NCBI RefSeq assembly: GCF_024171925.1
Contig: NZ_JAMTCO010000005.1
Span: 62,001 to 126,000 of the forward strand
Direction of reading: 5' to 3'
Source: Actinokineospora diospyrosa
GTDB lineage: Bacteria > Actinomycetota > Actinomycetes > Mycobacteriales > Pseudonocardiaceae
Length of the DNA: 64,000 bases
The position numbers and the translations under genes are program-made. Shown here piece by piece: positions 8,616 to 16,319 of the stretch (positions are counted from its first letter, which is position 1; each line of letters begins with the position of its first letter). Below the pieces are notes generated by a model that made no database searches, was not told where the DNA came from, and was given only the letters and a program-made list of their open reading frames with translations.

Positions 8616-9595
8616 TCCAGCGCGGCCTCGTCCACCGGGATCCCCAAGGCGGCACCGAGGACGTGGGCGGCCAGGCGGGGTGGGATTGCGTTGCCTATTT
8701 GTTGGGGGATGTCGCCGCCGGACCAGGGGTAGTTGGGGGGGAAGGTTTGTAGGCGGCCGGCTTCTGCGGGGGTGAAGCGGGGGAGTTCTGTGCCGTCTGG
8801 GGTTGTTAGGCGGTTGCGGGAGATTTTGCCGGTTACGGTTGCGGCGGGTTCGGCTGAGGTGCGCCGGCCGCGGGCTTTGGGGTCGCCGCCGGTGCCGTAG
8901 TTGGAGATGACTACGAAGGGGCCCGGTCGGTCGAGGGCCTCGCCCATTGACCGCCATGCGCCCGGTTCGGCGGCGGCGCCTTTGCGGTAACGCTGGTGCG
9001 TTGGCCGCGGCAAGGACGGTTGCCGGTCGAGGCGGGCGATCAAGATGGCCCGGCGCCGGGTTTGGGGCACACCGAACTCCTCGGTGTGCAGGATCCCGTG
9101 GTCCGACCGGTAGCCGATCCCCGCGAGCGCCTCGGCCACCGCCGACCACACCGGCAGCACTGCCTGTACCTGTTCCAACACGATCGCCTCGTACGGGCGG
9201 CCCAACCGGTGCGCGGTCAGCGCCCACCGCAGCGGTTCCAGCACCAACGCCGTCCGCTCATCGTCGAGGCCGGAGAGCCCGGACAGCTCGTCGATCACAT
9301 CTTCACCGGCCGCCATCCGCTTCACGAACCCCAGCACCCGCTCCAGCGCCCGCCGCCCCGCCCCGCCCCCGGCCACCGTGTACGTCTGGCACGGCGGCCC
9401 GCCCGCCAGCACCGTGGCCTCGGGGAAGTCGGCCGGCCCGTAGTCGCGGACGTCGCCAACCACGGTCGCCAGACCGGCCGCCGCCCTGGTCGCGCAGGCG
9501 TTGCGGTCCCACTCGATGCCCACCGCGGGCACCCCGAGCCACCGCGCGGCGACGTCGAGCCCCCCGGGCCCGGCGAACAGGTCGACCACCGTCAT
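8570..9595 (-). CDS. DNA (cytosine-5) methyltransferase, apparently orphan
   Basis: 341 residues with the C5-MTase motif order: motif I DLFAGPGGLD at the N-terminus, motif IV GGPPCQTY with the catalytic Cys, motif VI as EQV instead of the usual ENV, motif VIII QTRRRAILIA, a short target-recognition region, then motifs IX-X ending in QQIGNAIPP. It transfers a methyl group from SAM to cytosine in a specific DNA sequence. No restriction endonuclease gene is visible on either side. The part coding the last 100 residues is visibly less GC-rich and uses more T-ending codons than the rest, which could mark recombination of the C-terminal part. Confidence 0.92.
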   Translation of the reverse strand: MTVVDLFAGPGGLDVAARWLGVPAVGIEWDRNACATRAAAGLATVVGDVRDYGPADFPEATVLAGGPPCQTYTVAGGGAGRRALERVLGFVKRMAAGEDVIDELSGLSGLDDERTALVLEPLRWALTAHRLGRPYEAIVLEQVQAVLPVWSAVAEALAGIGYRSDHGILHTEEFGVPQTRRRAILIARLDRQPSLPRPTHQRYRKGAAAEPGAWRSMGEALDRPGPFVVISNYGTGGDPKARGRRTSAEPAATVTGKISRNRLTTPDGTELPRFTPAEAGRLQTFPPNYPWSGGDIPQQIGNAIPPRLAAHVLGAALGIPVDEAALDQFVTPRPPTNRNTA

Positions 9596-9678
9596 AGCGG
9601 CCGAGTCTAGATAACGCCTCGGTCAGCGCCCTTGAAGCCCGCCGGGGCGCCAACTAGCGTCTGCGCACTTCTAGCGGT

Positions 9679-9708
9679 GTGAGGCGATGTGAGGCGATGT
9701 GAGGAGGT
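9679..9708 (+). repeat. Three 10-bp tandem units, the third forming a Shine-Dalgarno
   Basis: GTGAGGCGAT occurs twice in direct succession. The third unit, GTGAGGAGGT, differs at three positions and supplies a near-perfect ribosome binding site for the ORF starting at 9715. Confidence 0.7.
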
Positions 9709-9714
9709 GCGCTC

Positions 9715-9816
9715 ATGGTGCTCGCACGGGTGACCACGGTGCTGCTCGTCGTGGTGGCGATGATGATCGGTGATGCCCGCGCGGCCGCGCAGTGGATCAC
9801 CGGCTGGCCATTCTGA
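9715..9816 (+). CDS. Small single-pass membrane peptide (33 aa)
   Basis: ATG six bases after AGGAGGT. The product is a short basic N-terminus, a hydrophobic stretch (VTTVLLVVVAMMIG) and a tail ending AAQWITGWPF. The layout resembles either a small membrane peptide or a signal-peptide-like leader. No homologue is recognised. The strong ribosome site is the main support. A more AT-rich intergenic stretch follows. Confidence 0.5.
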   Translation: MVLARVTTVLLVVVAMMIGDARAAAQWITGWPF

Positions 9817-9913
9817 GGTTATTCTATGAATAAGTGGAAATCGGACTTCGACTACGGCCCGATTGTTAATAAATTGACCCAAAAGGGTAGATATGTCCGC
9901 TTTGACCTGCGCT

Positions 9914-9950
9914 TTCACACGTTCGCCGTGTGAAGATTTGAGCGTGTGAA
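9914..9950 (+). promoter_or_regulatory. Inverted/direct repeat operator candidate upstream of the M4 protease
   Basis: TTCACACG (9914-9921) and CGTGTGAA (9927-9934) form an 8-bp inverted repeat with a 5-base loop. CGTGTGAA recurs at 9943-9950. A TAGCGT -10-like hexamer lies at 9979-9984. The arrangement suggests a regulator site in front of the protease promoter; the regulator is unknown. Confidence 0.45.
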
Positions 9951-10067
9951 GGTGCTGGTTCAGCTTCCGGCGCGGGGTTAGCGTTCGACGCCAATGTTCA
10001 TCCCTGCGTTTTCCAGGTTTCCCTGCTGTGGATTTCCCGTCCACATGAGACCTGGGAAAGGAGCACC

Positions 10068-12224
10068 ATGAAGCCGGCACATCGCCTGCTCGCCGTCGGC
10101 GGCGCGATCGCCGCGGGATTGGTCGTCGTCGGAACCGCCATCGCGGTCCCGAACACCCAGTCCCAGCCCGCGACCACCACCACCGCCGCCCAGGCGGAGG
10201 CCAACGCCACCAACGCCGTCGCGGCGCTGGTGGCCAACCCGCCAGCCGCGCTGCACGCCAGCGGCAAGGACAAGTTCGTGCAGAAGGCCGTCCGCTCAGC
10301 CGGTGGCCTCAACTACGTCGCCTACAACCGGACCTACAAGGAGCTCGAGGTGATCGGCGGTGACTTCGTGGTCGCCACCGACAACCAGGGCACCGTGAAG
10401 GCCACCTCCGTCGCCCAGGACAACACCCTCGGCGAGGTCGACGTCACCACCGCCAAGCTGTCGCAGGCGGGCGCGGACGCGATCGCGCTCAAGCAGGTCA
10501 CCGGTGGCAAGTCCAACGGCGCGGGCCGCAAGGTCGTCGTCGCCGAGGGCAGCGGCCGCCTCGCCTACGAGAGCAACGTCATCGGCAAGGACGAGCACGG
10601 GCACCTCAGCGCGCTCAGCGTCTACGTCGACGCCCAGGACGGCCGCGTGCTGCGCACCGTCGAGCACCTCGCGGAGGGCACCGGCACCGGCTACTGGAAC
10701 GGGCCGAACCTGCCGCTCAACACCACCAAGTCCGGCAGCACGTACTCGCTCAAGGACCCCAGCATCACCGGTCTCGACTGCCGCGACTACAGCTCCGGCT
10801 CGGTCTTCTCCGGCTCCGACGACTCGTGGGGCAACGGCACCGCGACCAACAAGGAGACCGGCTGCGCCGACGCGCTGTTCGTCGCCCAGACCGAGAACAA
10901 GATGCTCTCGCAGTGGGTCGGCCGCAACAGCTTCGACGGCCAGGGCGGCGCCTGGAAGATCAACGTCGGCCTGGACGAGCAGAACGCGTACTACTACTCC
11001 TCGCGCCCGGCGTACGTGAACCTCGGCCACAACCCGCAGGGCCAGTGGGTCGGCTCGCTCGACATCCTGGGCCACGAGATGGGCCACGGCATCGACGACC
11101 ACTCCGGCTCCGGCGGCTTCTCCGGCGGTGGCACCCAGGAGTTCATCGGTGACACCTTCGGCACCGCGACCGAGTGGTTCGCCAACGAGCCCTCGGCCTA
11201 CGACGAGCCCGACTACATCATGGGCGAGGACACCAACCTCGTCGGCTCCGGCCCGATCCGCTACATGTACAAGCCCTCCCTGCACGGCAGCGACCCCAAC
11301 TGCTACTCCAGCAGCGTGCCCAACATGGAGGTGCACGCGGCCGCGGGCCCGGGCAACCACTGGTTCTACCTGCTCGCCGAGGGCTCGAACCCGAGCAACG
11401 GCCAGCCGGTCAGCCCGACCTGCAACAACACCACGCTGCAGGGCATCGGCATCCAGAAGGCCATCAAGATCATGCACGGCGCGGTCCAGCTGAAGACCTC
11501 GTCCAGCTCCTACCTGAAGTACCGCACCTGGACGCTGACCGCGGCCAAGAACCTGTACCAGGGCAGCTGCGCGGAGTTCAACGCCGTCAAGGCGGCCTGG
11601 GACGCGGTGAGCGTTCCGGCGCAGTCCGGTGACCCGACCTGCACCGGTGGCACCACGCCGCCGAGCAGCACGACCACCACGCCGCCGACCACGTCGTCGA
11701 CCCCGCCGACCACGAGCACTCCGCCCACCACGAGCACCCCGCCGACCACCACGACCCAGCCCCCCGGCGGCTGCTCCGGCCAGAAGATCCTGAACCCGGG
11801 CTTCGAGTCGGGCAAGACCAACTGGACCGACCCGAACACCACCATCGGCAACTGGACCAGCTACCGCGAGCCCGCTCGCAGCGGCACCCAGTCGTCCTGG
11901 CTCGGTGGCTGGGGCTCGGCGCACACCGACACCGTCTCCCAGTCGGTCACCATCCCGACCGGGTGCCGGGCGACGCTGAGCTTCTACCTGCACGTCGACT
12001 CGGCCGAGACCGAGAACCTGGCCTACGACAAGCTCGTGGTCAGCCTCGGCTCCACCACCGTCGCCTCGTTCTCCAACACGAACAAGGCCGCGGGCTACGT
12101 GCAGAAGACCTACGACGTCTCGTCGCTGGCAGGGCAGACGGTGACGTTGAAGTTCGCGGGCAGCGAGGACAGCAACCTGCAGACCTCGTTCGTCCTCGAC
12201 GACCTGGCACTGACCCTGGGATAG
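10068..12224 (+). CDS. Secreted M4 (thermolysin-type) zinc metalloprotease with C-terminal module
   Basis: 718 residues: signal peptide (to about residue 26), an FTP/PepSY-type propeptide (about 45-215), then the M4 catalytic domain with HEMGH at 336-340, a Glu ligand in QEFIGD (about 358) and the downstream VHAAAGPGNHWFY histidine region. A Thr/Pro linker (about 527-565) leads to a module of about 140 residues starting NPGFESG that is related to the end of the M28 peptidase at 2-1834. It degrades extracellular protein after self-processing. AAAGGAG precedes the ATG. The gene ends in a strong terminator shared with the convergent M1 aminopeptidase. Confidence 0.95.
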   Translation: MKPAHRLLAVGGAIAAGLVVVGTAIAVPNTQSQPATTTTAAQAEANATNAVAALVANPPAALHASGKDKFVQKAVRSAGGLNYVAYNRTYKELEVIGGDFVVATDNQGTVKATSVAQDNTLGEVDVTTAKLSQAGADAIALKQVTGGKSNGAGRKVVVAEGSGRLAYESNVIGKDEHGHLSALSVYVDAQDGRVLRTVEHLAEGTGTGYWNGPNLPLNTTKSGSTYSLKDPSITGLDCRDYSSGSVFSGSDDSWGNGTATNKETGCADALFVAQTENKMLSQWVGRNSFDGQGGAWKINVGLDEQNAYYYSSRPAYVNLGHNPQGQWVGSLDILGHEMGHGIDDHSGSGGFSGGGTQEFIGDTFGTATEWFANEPSAYDEPDYIMGEDTNLVGSGPIRYMYKPSLHGSDPNCYSSSVPNMEVHAAAGPGNHWFYLLAEGSNPSNGQPVSPTCNNTTLQGIGIQKAIKIMHGAVQLKTSSSSYLKYRTWTLTAAKNLYQGSCAEFNAVKAAWDAVSVPAQSGDPTCTGGTTPPSSTTTTPPTTSSTPPTTSTPPTTSTPPTTTTQPPGGCSGQKILNPGFESGKTNWTDPNTTIGNWTSYREPARSGTQSSWLGGWGSAHTDTVSQSVTIPTGCRATLSFYLHVDSAETENLAYDKLVVSLGSTTVASFSNTNKAAGYVQKTYDVSSLAGQTVTLKFAGSEDSNLQTSFVLDDLALTLG

Positions 12225-12269
12225 GCGACCCTCTACTAGGGACAGTTCCAGTAGGGCGAAGATGGGAAC

Positions 12270-12304
12270 GGGCGGGCACCCGGGTAGTTACCGGGTGCCC
12301 GCCC
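12270..12304. terminator. Bidirectional terminator between M4 and M1 peptidase genes
   Basis: A 14-bp perfect GC-rich stem with a 7-base loop, followed on the plus strand by TCTTCTC. Confidence 0.82.
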
Positions 12305-12321
12305 TCTTCTCATTCAGTAGC

Positions 12322-13839
12322 TCACTTGTGCGAGTGCGCGTGGTTGTCCAGCGCCGCGCGGATCTCCTTGTACGACTTGGGTTCCGCGGTCGCCGCCAGG
12401 CGCTGGCCGGGAACGGTCGGGCCGTTGGGGCCGACGGTGGGCTTGCCGGCGGTGTAGAGCCAGATCTTCAGCAGGTGCCGCACCGGCCTGCCCGGGGCGA
12501 TCCGCTCGGCCAGCGCGGTGAAGTCCTCGATCCGCCCGGTGCCGCCCTTGCGGGTGGCCTGCCAGGTCTTGAGGATCTCGAAGAACTTGTCGTCGCCGAC
12601 CAGCGTGCGCAGCGCGTGCACGGTCGCCGCACCCCGGTCGTAGACGGCCGAGTCGAACTGCCGGTCCGCGCCGGGGTCACCGGGCAGGACCTGCCAGAAC
12701 GGGTCCGCGGCAGGCTTGGAGTCGTAGACGTACTGCGCCAACTCGGCCGCGGTGCCCTCGCCGACGTGCTCGGACCACAGGTACTGCGCGTAGGTCGCGA
12801 AGCCCTCGTTGAGCCAGATGTCGCTCCACCGGCCGACCGCGACGCTGTCGCCGAACCACTGGTGGGCGTTCTCGTGCGCGACCAGCGAGGCGTTCGAGCC
12901 GCCGATGAACCCGCGCGCCCCGTAGACCGGCCGGGTCTGGTTCTCCAGCGCGAAGCCGATCGCGGTGGTCACCACCCCGCCCTGGGCCTCGAACGGGTAG
13001 GGCCCGAACTGGGTGGCCAGGAACTCGTTGATCTCCGGGGTGCGCTCGATGCTGGCCTTCGCCGCGCCGAGCGAGTCGCCGAGGTCGGCGCCGTAAGCGG
13101 TGATGAACGGCTTGCCCTCGGGCGTGGTCTGCCGGTTGACCTCGTACTTGCCGATCTCCAGCGAGGTCAGGTAGGTCGCCTGCGGCTGGGTGCTGCGCCA
13201 CCACCAGCGGGTCCAGCCGGTGCGGTTCTTGGTGGTGCGCACCAGGTTGCCGTTGGACAGCGCGACGACGGTGTCGGGCACCTCGACCGAGACGTCGAAG
13301 GTCGCCTTGTCGGTGGGGTGGTCGTTGGACGGGTACCACCACGACGAGATCTCCGGCTCGTTCACCGCGAGCGCGCCGTCGGCGGTCTTCACCCATGAGG
13401 TGAAGCCGTTGATCTTCACGGTGGACGGCCGGTCGTTGTAGGCGACCACCACGGTGATCGGCGCGCCCTTGGCCAGCGGCCGCGCCGGGGTCACCACGAG
13501 CTCGCCGTCACCGGCCGCGTTGGCCGAGAACGTGGCCGCGACGTTGTTCACCAGCACCGACGAGACGCGCAACCCGAAATCGAGGTTGAATCGGGACAAT
13601 TCCTGCGTCGTGGTCGCGGTGATGGTCGTCGTGCCGGAGAGGACATCCGTCGTGGGCTGGTAGGTCAGTCGGATGTCGTAGTGGGCGACGTCATATCCGC
13701 CGTTTCCGGCATTCGGGTAGTAGGGGTCGCCCGCACTGGGCGCTCCTGGCGCTGGTGCGGCGGCCGCGATGCTGGTCAGCAAGGTCGCGGCGACGCAGGC
13801 GAGTACCGCTGGAGTTGTCGCGCGAACGGTTTTGCGCAT
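12322..13839 (-). CDS. Secreted M1 family metallo-aminopeptidase
   Basis: 505 residues with a signal peptide (cleavage near SIAAAAPAP). An N-terminal beta domain is followed by the gluzincin motif HENAH, with the third zinc ligand in WLNEGFATY 18 residues later. The exopeptidase motif appears as GFALENQT in place of GAMEN. The protein is shorter than the 850-residue PepN type and fits the short secreted actinobacterial M1 group. It removes N-terminal amino acids from peptides, a role that complements the neighbouring M4 endopeptidase. GGGAGGGA precedes the ATG. It is convergent with the M4 gene. Confidence 0.92.
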   Translation of the reverse strand: MRKTVRATTPAVLACVAATLLTSIAAAAPAPGAPSAGDPYYPNAGNGGYDVAHYDIRLTYQPTTDVLSGTTTITATTTQELSRFNLDFGLRVSSVLVNNVAATFSANAAGDGELVVTPARPLAKGAPITVVVAYNDRPSTVKINGFTSWVKTADGALAVNEPEISSWWYPSNDHPTDKATFDVSVEVPDTVVALSNGNLVRTTKNRTGWTRWWWRSTQPQATYLTSLEIGKYEVNRQTTPEGKPFITAYGADLGDSLGAAKASIERTPEINEFLATQFGPYPFEAQGGVVTTAIGFALENQTRPVYGARGFIGGSNASLVAHENAHQWFGDSVAVGRWSDIWLNEGFATYAQYLWSEHVGEGTAAELAQYVYDSKPAADPFWQVLPGDPGADRQFDSAVYDRGAATVHALRTLVGDDKFFEILKTWQATRKGGTGRIEDFTALAERIAPGRPVRHLLKIWLYTAGKPTVGPNGPTVPGQRLAATAEPKSYKEIRAALDNHAHSHK

Positions 13840-14009
13840 CTGTTCCCTCCCTCGTGGGCGCCGCCGAAGGTATAGGGAGATTCACCCTCCGACATACAGC
13901 CGAAAGAGGGCTCCTAGTAACTGGGAATCATTTATTTCACCACTTCAACTGATAAGGACGTTCGACGTGGTCCATTCCGCCCAATCGCCGCGTGTGCGAT
14001 GCTGTGCGG

Positions 14010-14441
14010 GTGGCGACGGAAGACCTGGTCCTGTTGCGGCGGGCCCGCGACCGGATGGACCGCGACTACGCGCAGCCGCTGGACGTGGCCGCGCTGGCCA
14101 AGGGCGCGCACATGTCGGTCGGGCACTTCTCCCGCGCGTTCCGCGCCGCTTACGGTGAGTCGCCGCACAGCTACCTGATGACCCGGCGGGTCGAGCGGGC
14201 CAAGGCGCTGCTGCGCCGGGGCGACATGAGCGTCACCGAGGTGTGCTTCGCGGTCGGCTGTTCCTCGCTCGGCTCGTTCAGCACCCGGTTCACCGAACTG
14301 GTCGGCGAGCCACCGAGCGCCTATAGGGCCAGGACACACGACGAGGTCGTCGGCATCCCCGCCTGCTACGCCAAGCTCTACACCCGCCCGGTCCGGCGAC
14401 CGGTCACGAATGGAGAAGCGTCGCGCGCGGACGGCTCGTAG
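14010..14441 (+). CDS. AraC-family transcriptional regulator (short, DNA-binding domain only)
   Basis: About 143 residues, almost entirely an AraC/XylS double helix-turn-helix: LDVAALAKGAHMSVGHFSRAF is helix-turn-helix one, and SVTEVCFAVGCSSLGSFSTRF is the second, with the family's GxxSxxxFxxxF pattern. There is no separate ligand-binding domain. The VOC gene follows 10 bases later, a frequent pairing in which the regulator controls the partner. The start is uncertain: the GTG at 14010 is preferred, and in-frame GTGs exist at 13992 and 14004. It is divergent from the M1 aminopeptidase. Confidence 0.87.
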   Translation: MATEDLVLLRRARDRMDRDYAQPLDVAALAKGAHMSVGHFSRAFRAAYGESPHSYLMTRRVERAKALLRRGDMSVTEVCFAVGCSSLGSFSTRFTELVGEPPSAYRARTHDEVVGIPACYAKLYTRPVRRPVTNGEASRADGS

Positions 14442-14451
14442 CCTCGTCCAC

Positions 14452-14868
14452 ATGGCACTGACGGTCTCGCACACATTCATCGCTGTTCACGACCACGACG
14501 CCGCGCTCGCGTTCTACCGCGACGCCCTGGGCCTCGAGGTCAGCAAGGACGTCTCCTACGAGGGGATGCGCTGGGTCTCGCTGCGCCCCCAGGCCCAGCC
14601 CGAGCTGGAGATCGTCCTGGAACCCCCGGCCGCGGACCCCAACACCTCCGAGGCCGACCGGGCCGCGCTCACCGAGCTGCTCACCAAGGGCCTGCTGCGC
14701 GGTGTCCTGTTCGCCACCGACGACTGCGACGCCACCTTCGAGCGGATCGCCGCCACCGGGGCCGAGGTCGTGCAGGAGCCGCTCGACCAGCACTACGGGG
14801 TCCGCGACTGCGCGTTCCGCGACCCATCTGGCAACCTGATCAGGTTCACCCAGACCAAGCAGGCGTAA
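14452..14868 (+). CDS. VOC (glyoxalase/bleomycin-resistance) superfamily protein
   Basis: 138 residues. It shows the paired beta-alpha-beta-beta-beta units of the vicinal oxygen chelate fold: THTFIAVHDHDAALAFYRDAL at the start and YGVRDCAFRDPSGNLIRF at the end, where the metal-binding Glu/His positions usually lie. It is a possible dioxygenase, lyase or small-molecule binding protein; the substrate cannot be read from sequence. It lies immediately behind the AraC regulator and is probably cotranscribed with it. Confidence 0.88.
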   Translation: MALTVSHTFIAVHDHDAALAFYRDALGLEVSKDVSYEGMRWVSLRPQAQPELEIVLEPPAADPNTSEADRAALTELLTKGLLRGVLFATDDCDATFERIAATGAEVVQEPLDQHYGVRDCAFRDPSGNLIRFTQTKQA

Positions 14869-14936
14869 CACCCGGTATCCAGGGCACGACATCCTGTTCG
14901 CGCCGCCCAGGGGCCCGGGCGGCGCGGAGGGGGTTG

Positions 14937-16217
14937 GTGCGGCTCATGCCGGGGACGTCCCGCGCCGTGCTCATCGGCACGTCGAGCTACAGCGATGACC
15001 GCCTGCCCGACATCCCGCAGGTCGGCCCCGGTCTCGCTGAGCTGAGCCGGGTGTTCGTCGAGCTCGGCCTGGTCGAGGCGTGCACGGTGCTGCTCGACTC
15101 GCCGTCCACCGGCGCCCTGGGCCGCGGCATCACCCAGGCCATGGCCGGTGCCGAGGACCTGCTGCTGGTCTACTACATCGGCCACGGGCTCATCGGCCGC
15201 GCGCACGACCTCTACCTGGGCATGCAGGACAGCGAGCCGGGCTCCCCGGAGTTCGGGTCACTGCCCTACAGCGCCCTGCGCGACCGCGTGCTCGACAGCA
15301 CAGCCAAGGTGAAGATCGTCGTCCTGGACTGCTGCTTCTCCGGCCGCGCCTTCGGCACCGCCATGTCCGCCCCGGTCGACGACCTCGTCATCGACGGCAC
15401 CTACGTGCTCACCTCCGCCCCGCCCAACCGCAAGTCCCTCGTCCTGCCGGACGAGCCGCACACCGCGTTCACCGGTCGGCTGCTGCGCCTGCTCGACGGC
15501 GGCATCCCCGGCGCGGGGGAGTACGTGACCCTCGACGAGGTCTACCGCCACCTGCTGCTGACCATGCGCGGCGAGGGGCTGCCGGAGCCGCAGAAGCGCA
15601 GCGCGAAGACGGCCGACCAACTGCGCATCCGCAACGGCGTCGGCACGGAAACCGCCGACGACCTGCGCGATCGGGTCGCGTCCGTGGTCGCCAGAGCCAG
15701 GGAGACCAGCTGGGCCTCGGTGGTCGCCGACCTCGCCGACCTGCACGCCCGCCAACTGCGCCTGCTGCCCGGCGAGCACGTGGACGTCCTGCGCACCTCC
15801 TCGCACCTGCTGTTCGCCCGCGCCGCCGCCGGTGACCTGGCGAAGTCCGCGGCCGCGCTCGACGAGCTGGCCGTGACCCAGCACGCCATCCTGGGCGGGG
15901 ACGCCCCCGACTTCCTCCGCACCGTGTTCTACAGCGTCATCTGCGCGGGGGAGGTCGAAGGTCCCGCCGAGGCGATCCCCATGCTGCGCTTCCTCGCCCC
16001 GTCGCAGCGGCTGGCCCTCGGCTACGAGCACGAGGACACCTGCCGCACCCAGCACGCGCTGGCCCGCTACCTGGCGCGCGTCGGCGAGCACGCGGAGGCC
16101 GAGCGGCTGCTGGTCGAGCTGGTGGCGATCCGCGAGCGGACCCTCGACCCGTCGGCGAGCACCCTGGCGGCGGCCCGTCGCGACCTCGAGGTCGTGCAGG
16201 AGGCGCTGGGTGGCTGA
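14937..16217 (+). CDS. Caspase-family peptidase (C14) with TPR-like C-terminus
   Basis: About 426 residues. The N-terminal 200 residues form a caspase fold: RAVLIGTSSY opening strand, LLLVYYIGHGL with catalytic His83, and VVLDCCFSGRAF with catalytic Cys123 by alignment to the DxCxSG motif. Residues from about 230 on are helical and TPR-like, ending in a repeat around HALARYLARVGEHAEAERLL. Bacterial caspases of this type are known from conflict and regulated-death systems, often cleaving partner proteins. A degenerate Clp-type gene follows 102 bases downstream on the same strand and is a candidate partner. The GTG at 14937 follows GGAGGGGG; TTG 14934 and ATG 14946 are alternatives. Confidence 0.88.
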   Translation: MRLMPGTSRAVLIGTSSYSDDRLPDIPQVGPGLAELSRVFVELGLVEACTVLLDSPSTGALGRGITQAMAGAEDLLLVYYIGHGLIGRAHDLYLGMQDSEPGSPEFGSLPYSALRDRVLDSTAKVKIVVLDCCFSGRAFGTAMSAPVDDLVIDGTYVLTSAPPNRKSLVLPDEPHTAFTGRLLRLLDGGIPGAGEYVTLDEVYRHLLLTMRGEGLPEPQKRSAKTADQLRIRNGVGTETADDLRDRVASVVARARETSWASVVADLADLHARQLRLLPGEHVDVLRTSSHLLFARAAAGDLAKSAAALDELAVTQHAILGGDAPDFLRTVFYSVICAGEVEGPAEAIPMLRFLAPSQRLALGYEHEDTCRTQHALARYLARVGEHAEAERLLVELVAIRERTLDPSASTLAAARRDLEVVQEALGG

Positions 16218-16319
16218 GTTCCCCGCTGTCCGTCCCGGCCGCGCACCCCGGTCGAGGTACCCGGGTTGGATGGCGCACGGTCGGCACGGACAGCGGGCCC
16301 GCGCGTTCGGGGGTCCCCG

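Noticed and set aside
10296-11993. 565-residue minus-strand ORF opposite the M4 protease
   Set aside because: Antisense shadow of a gene with full catalytic motifs; no independent support.
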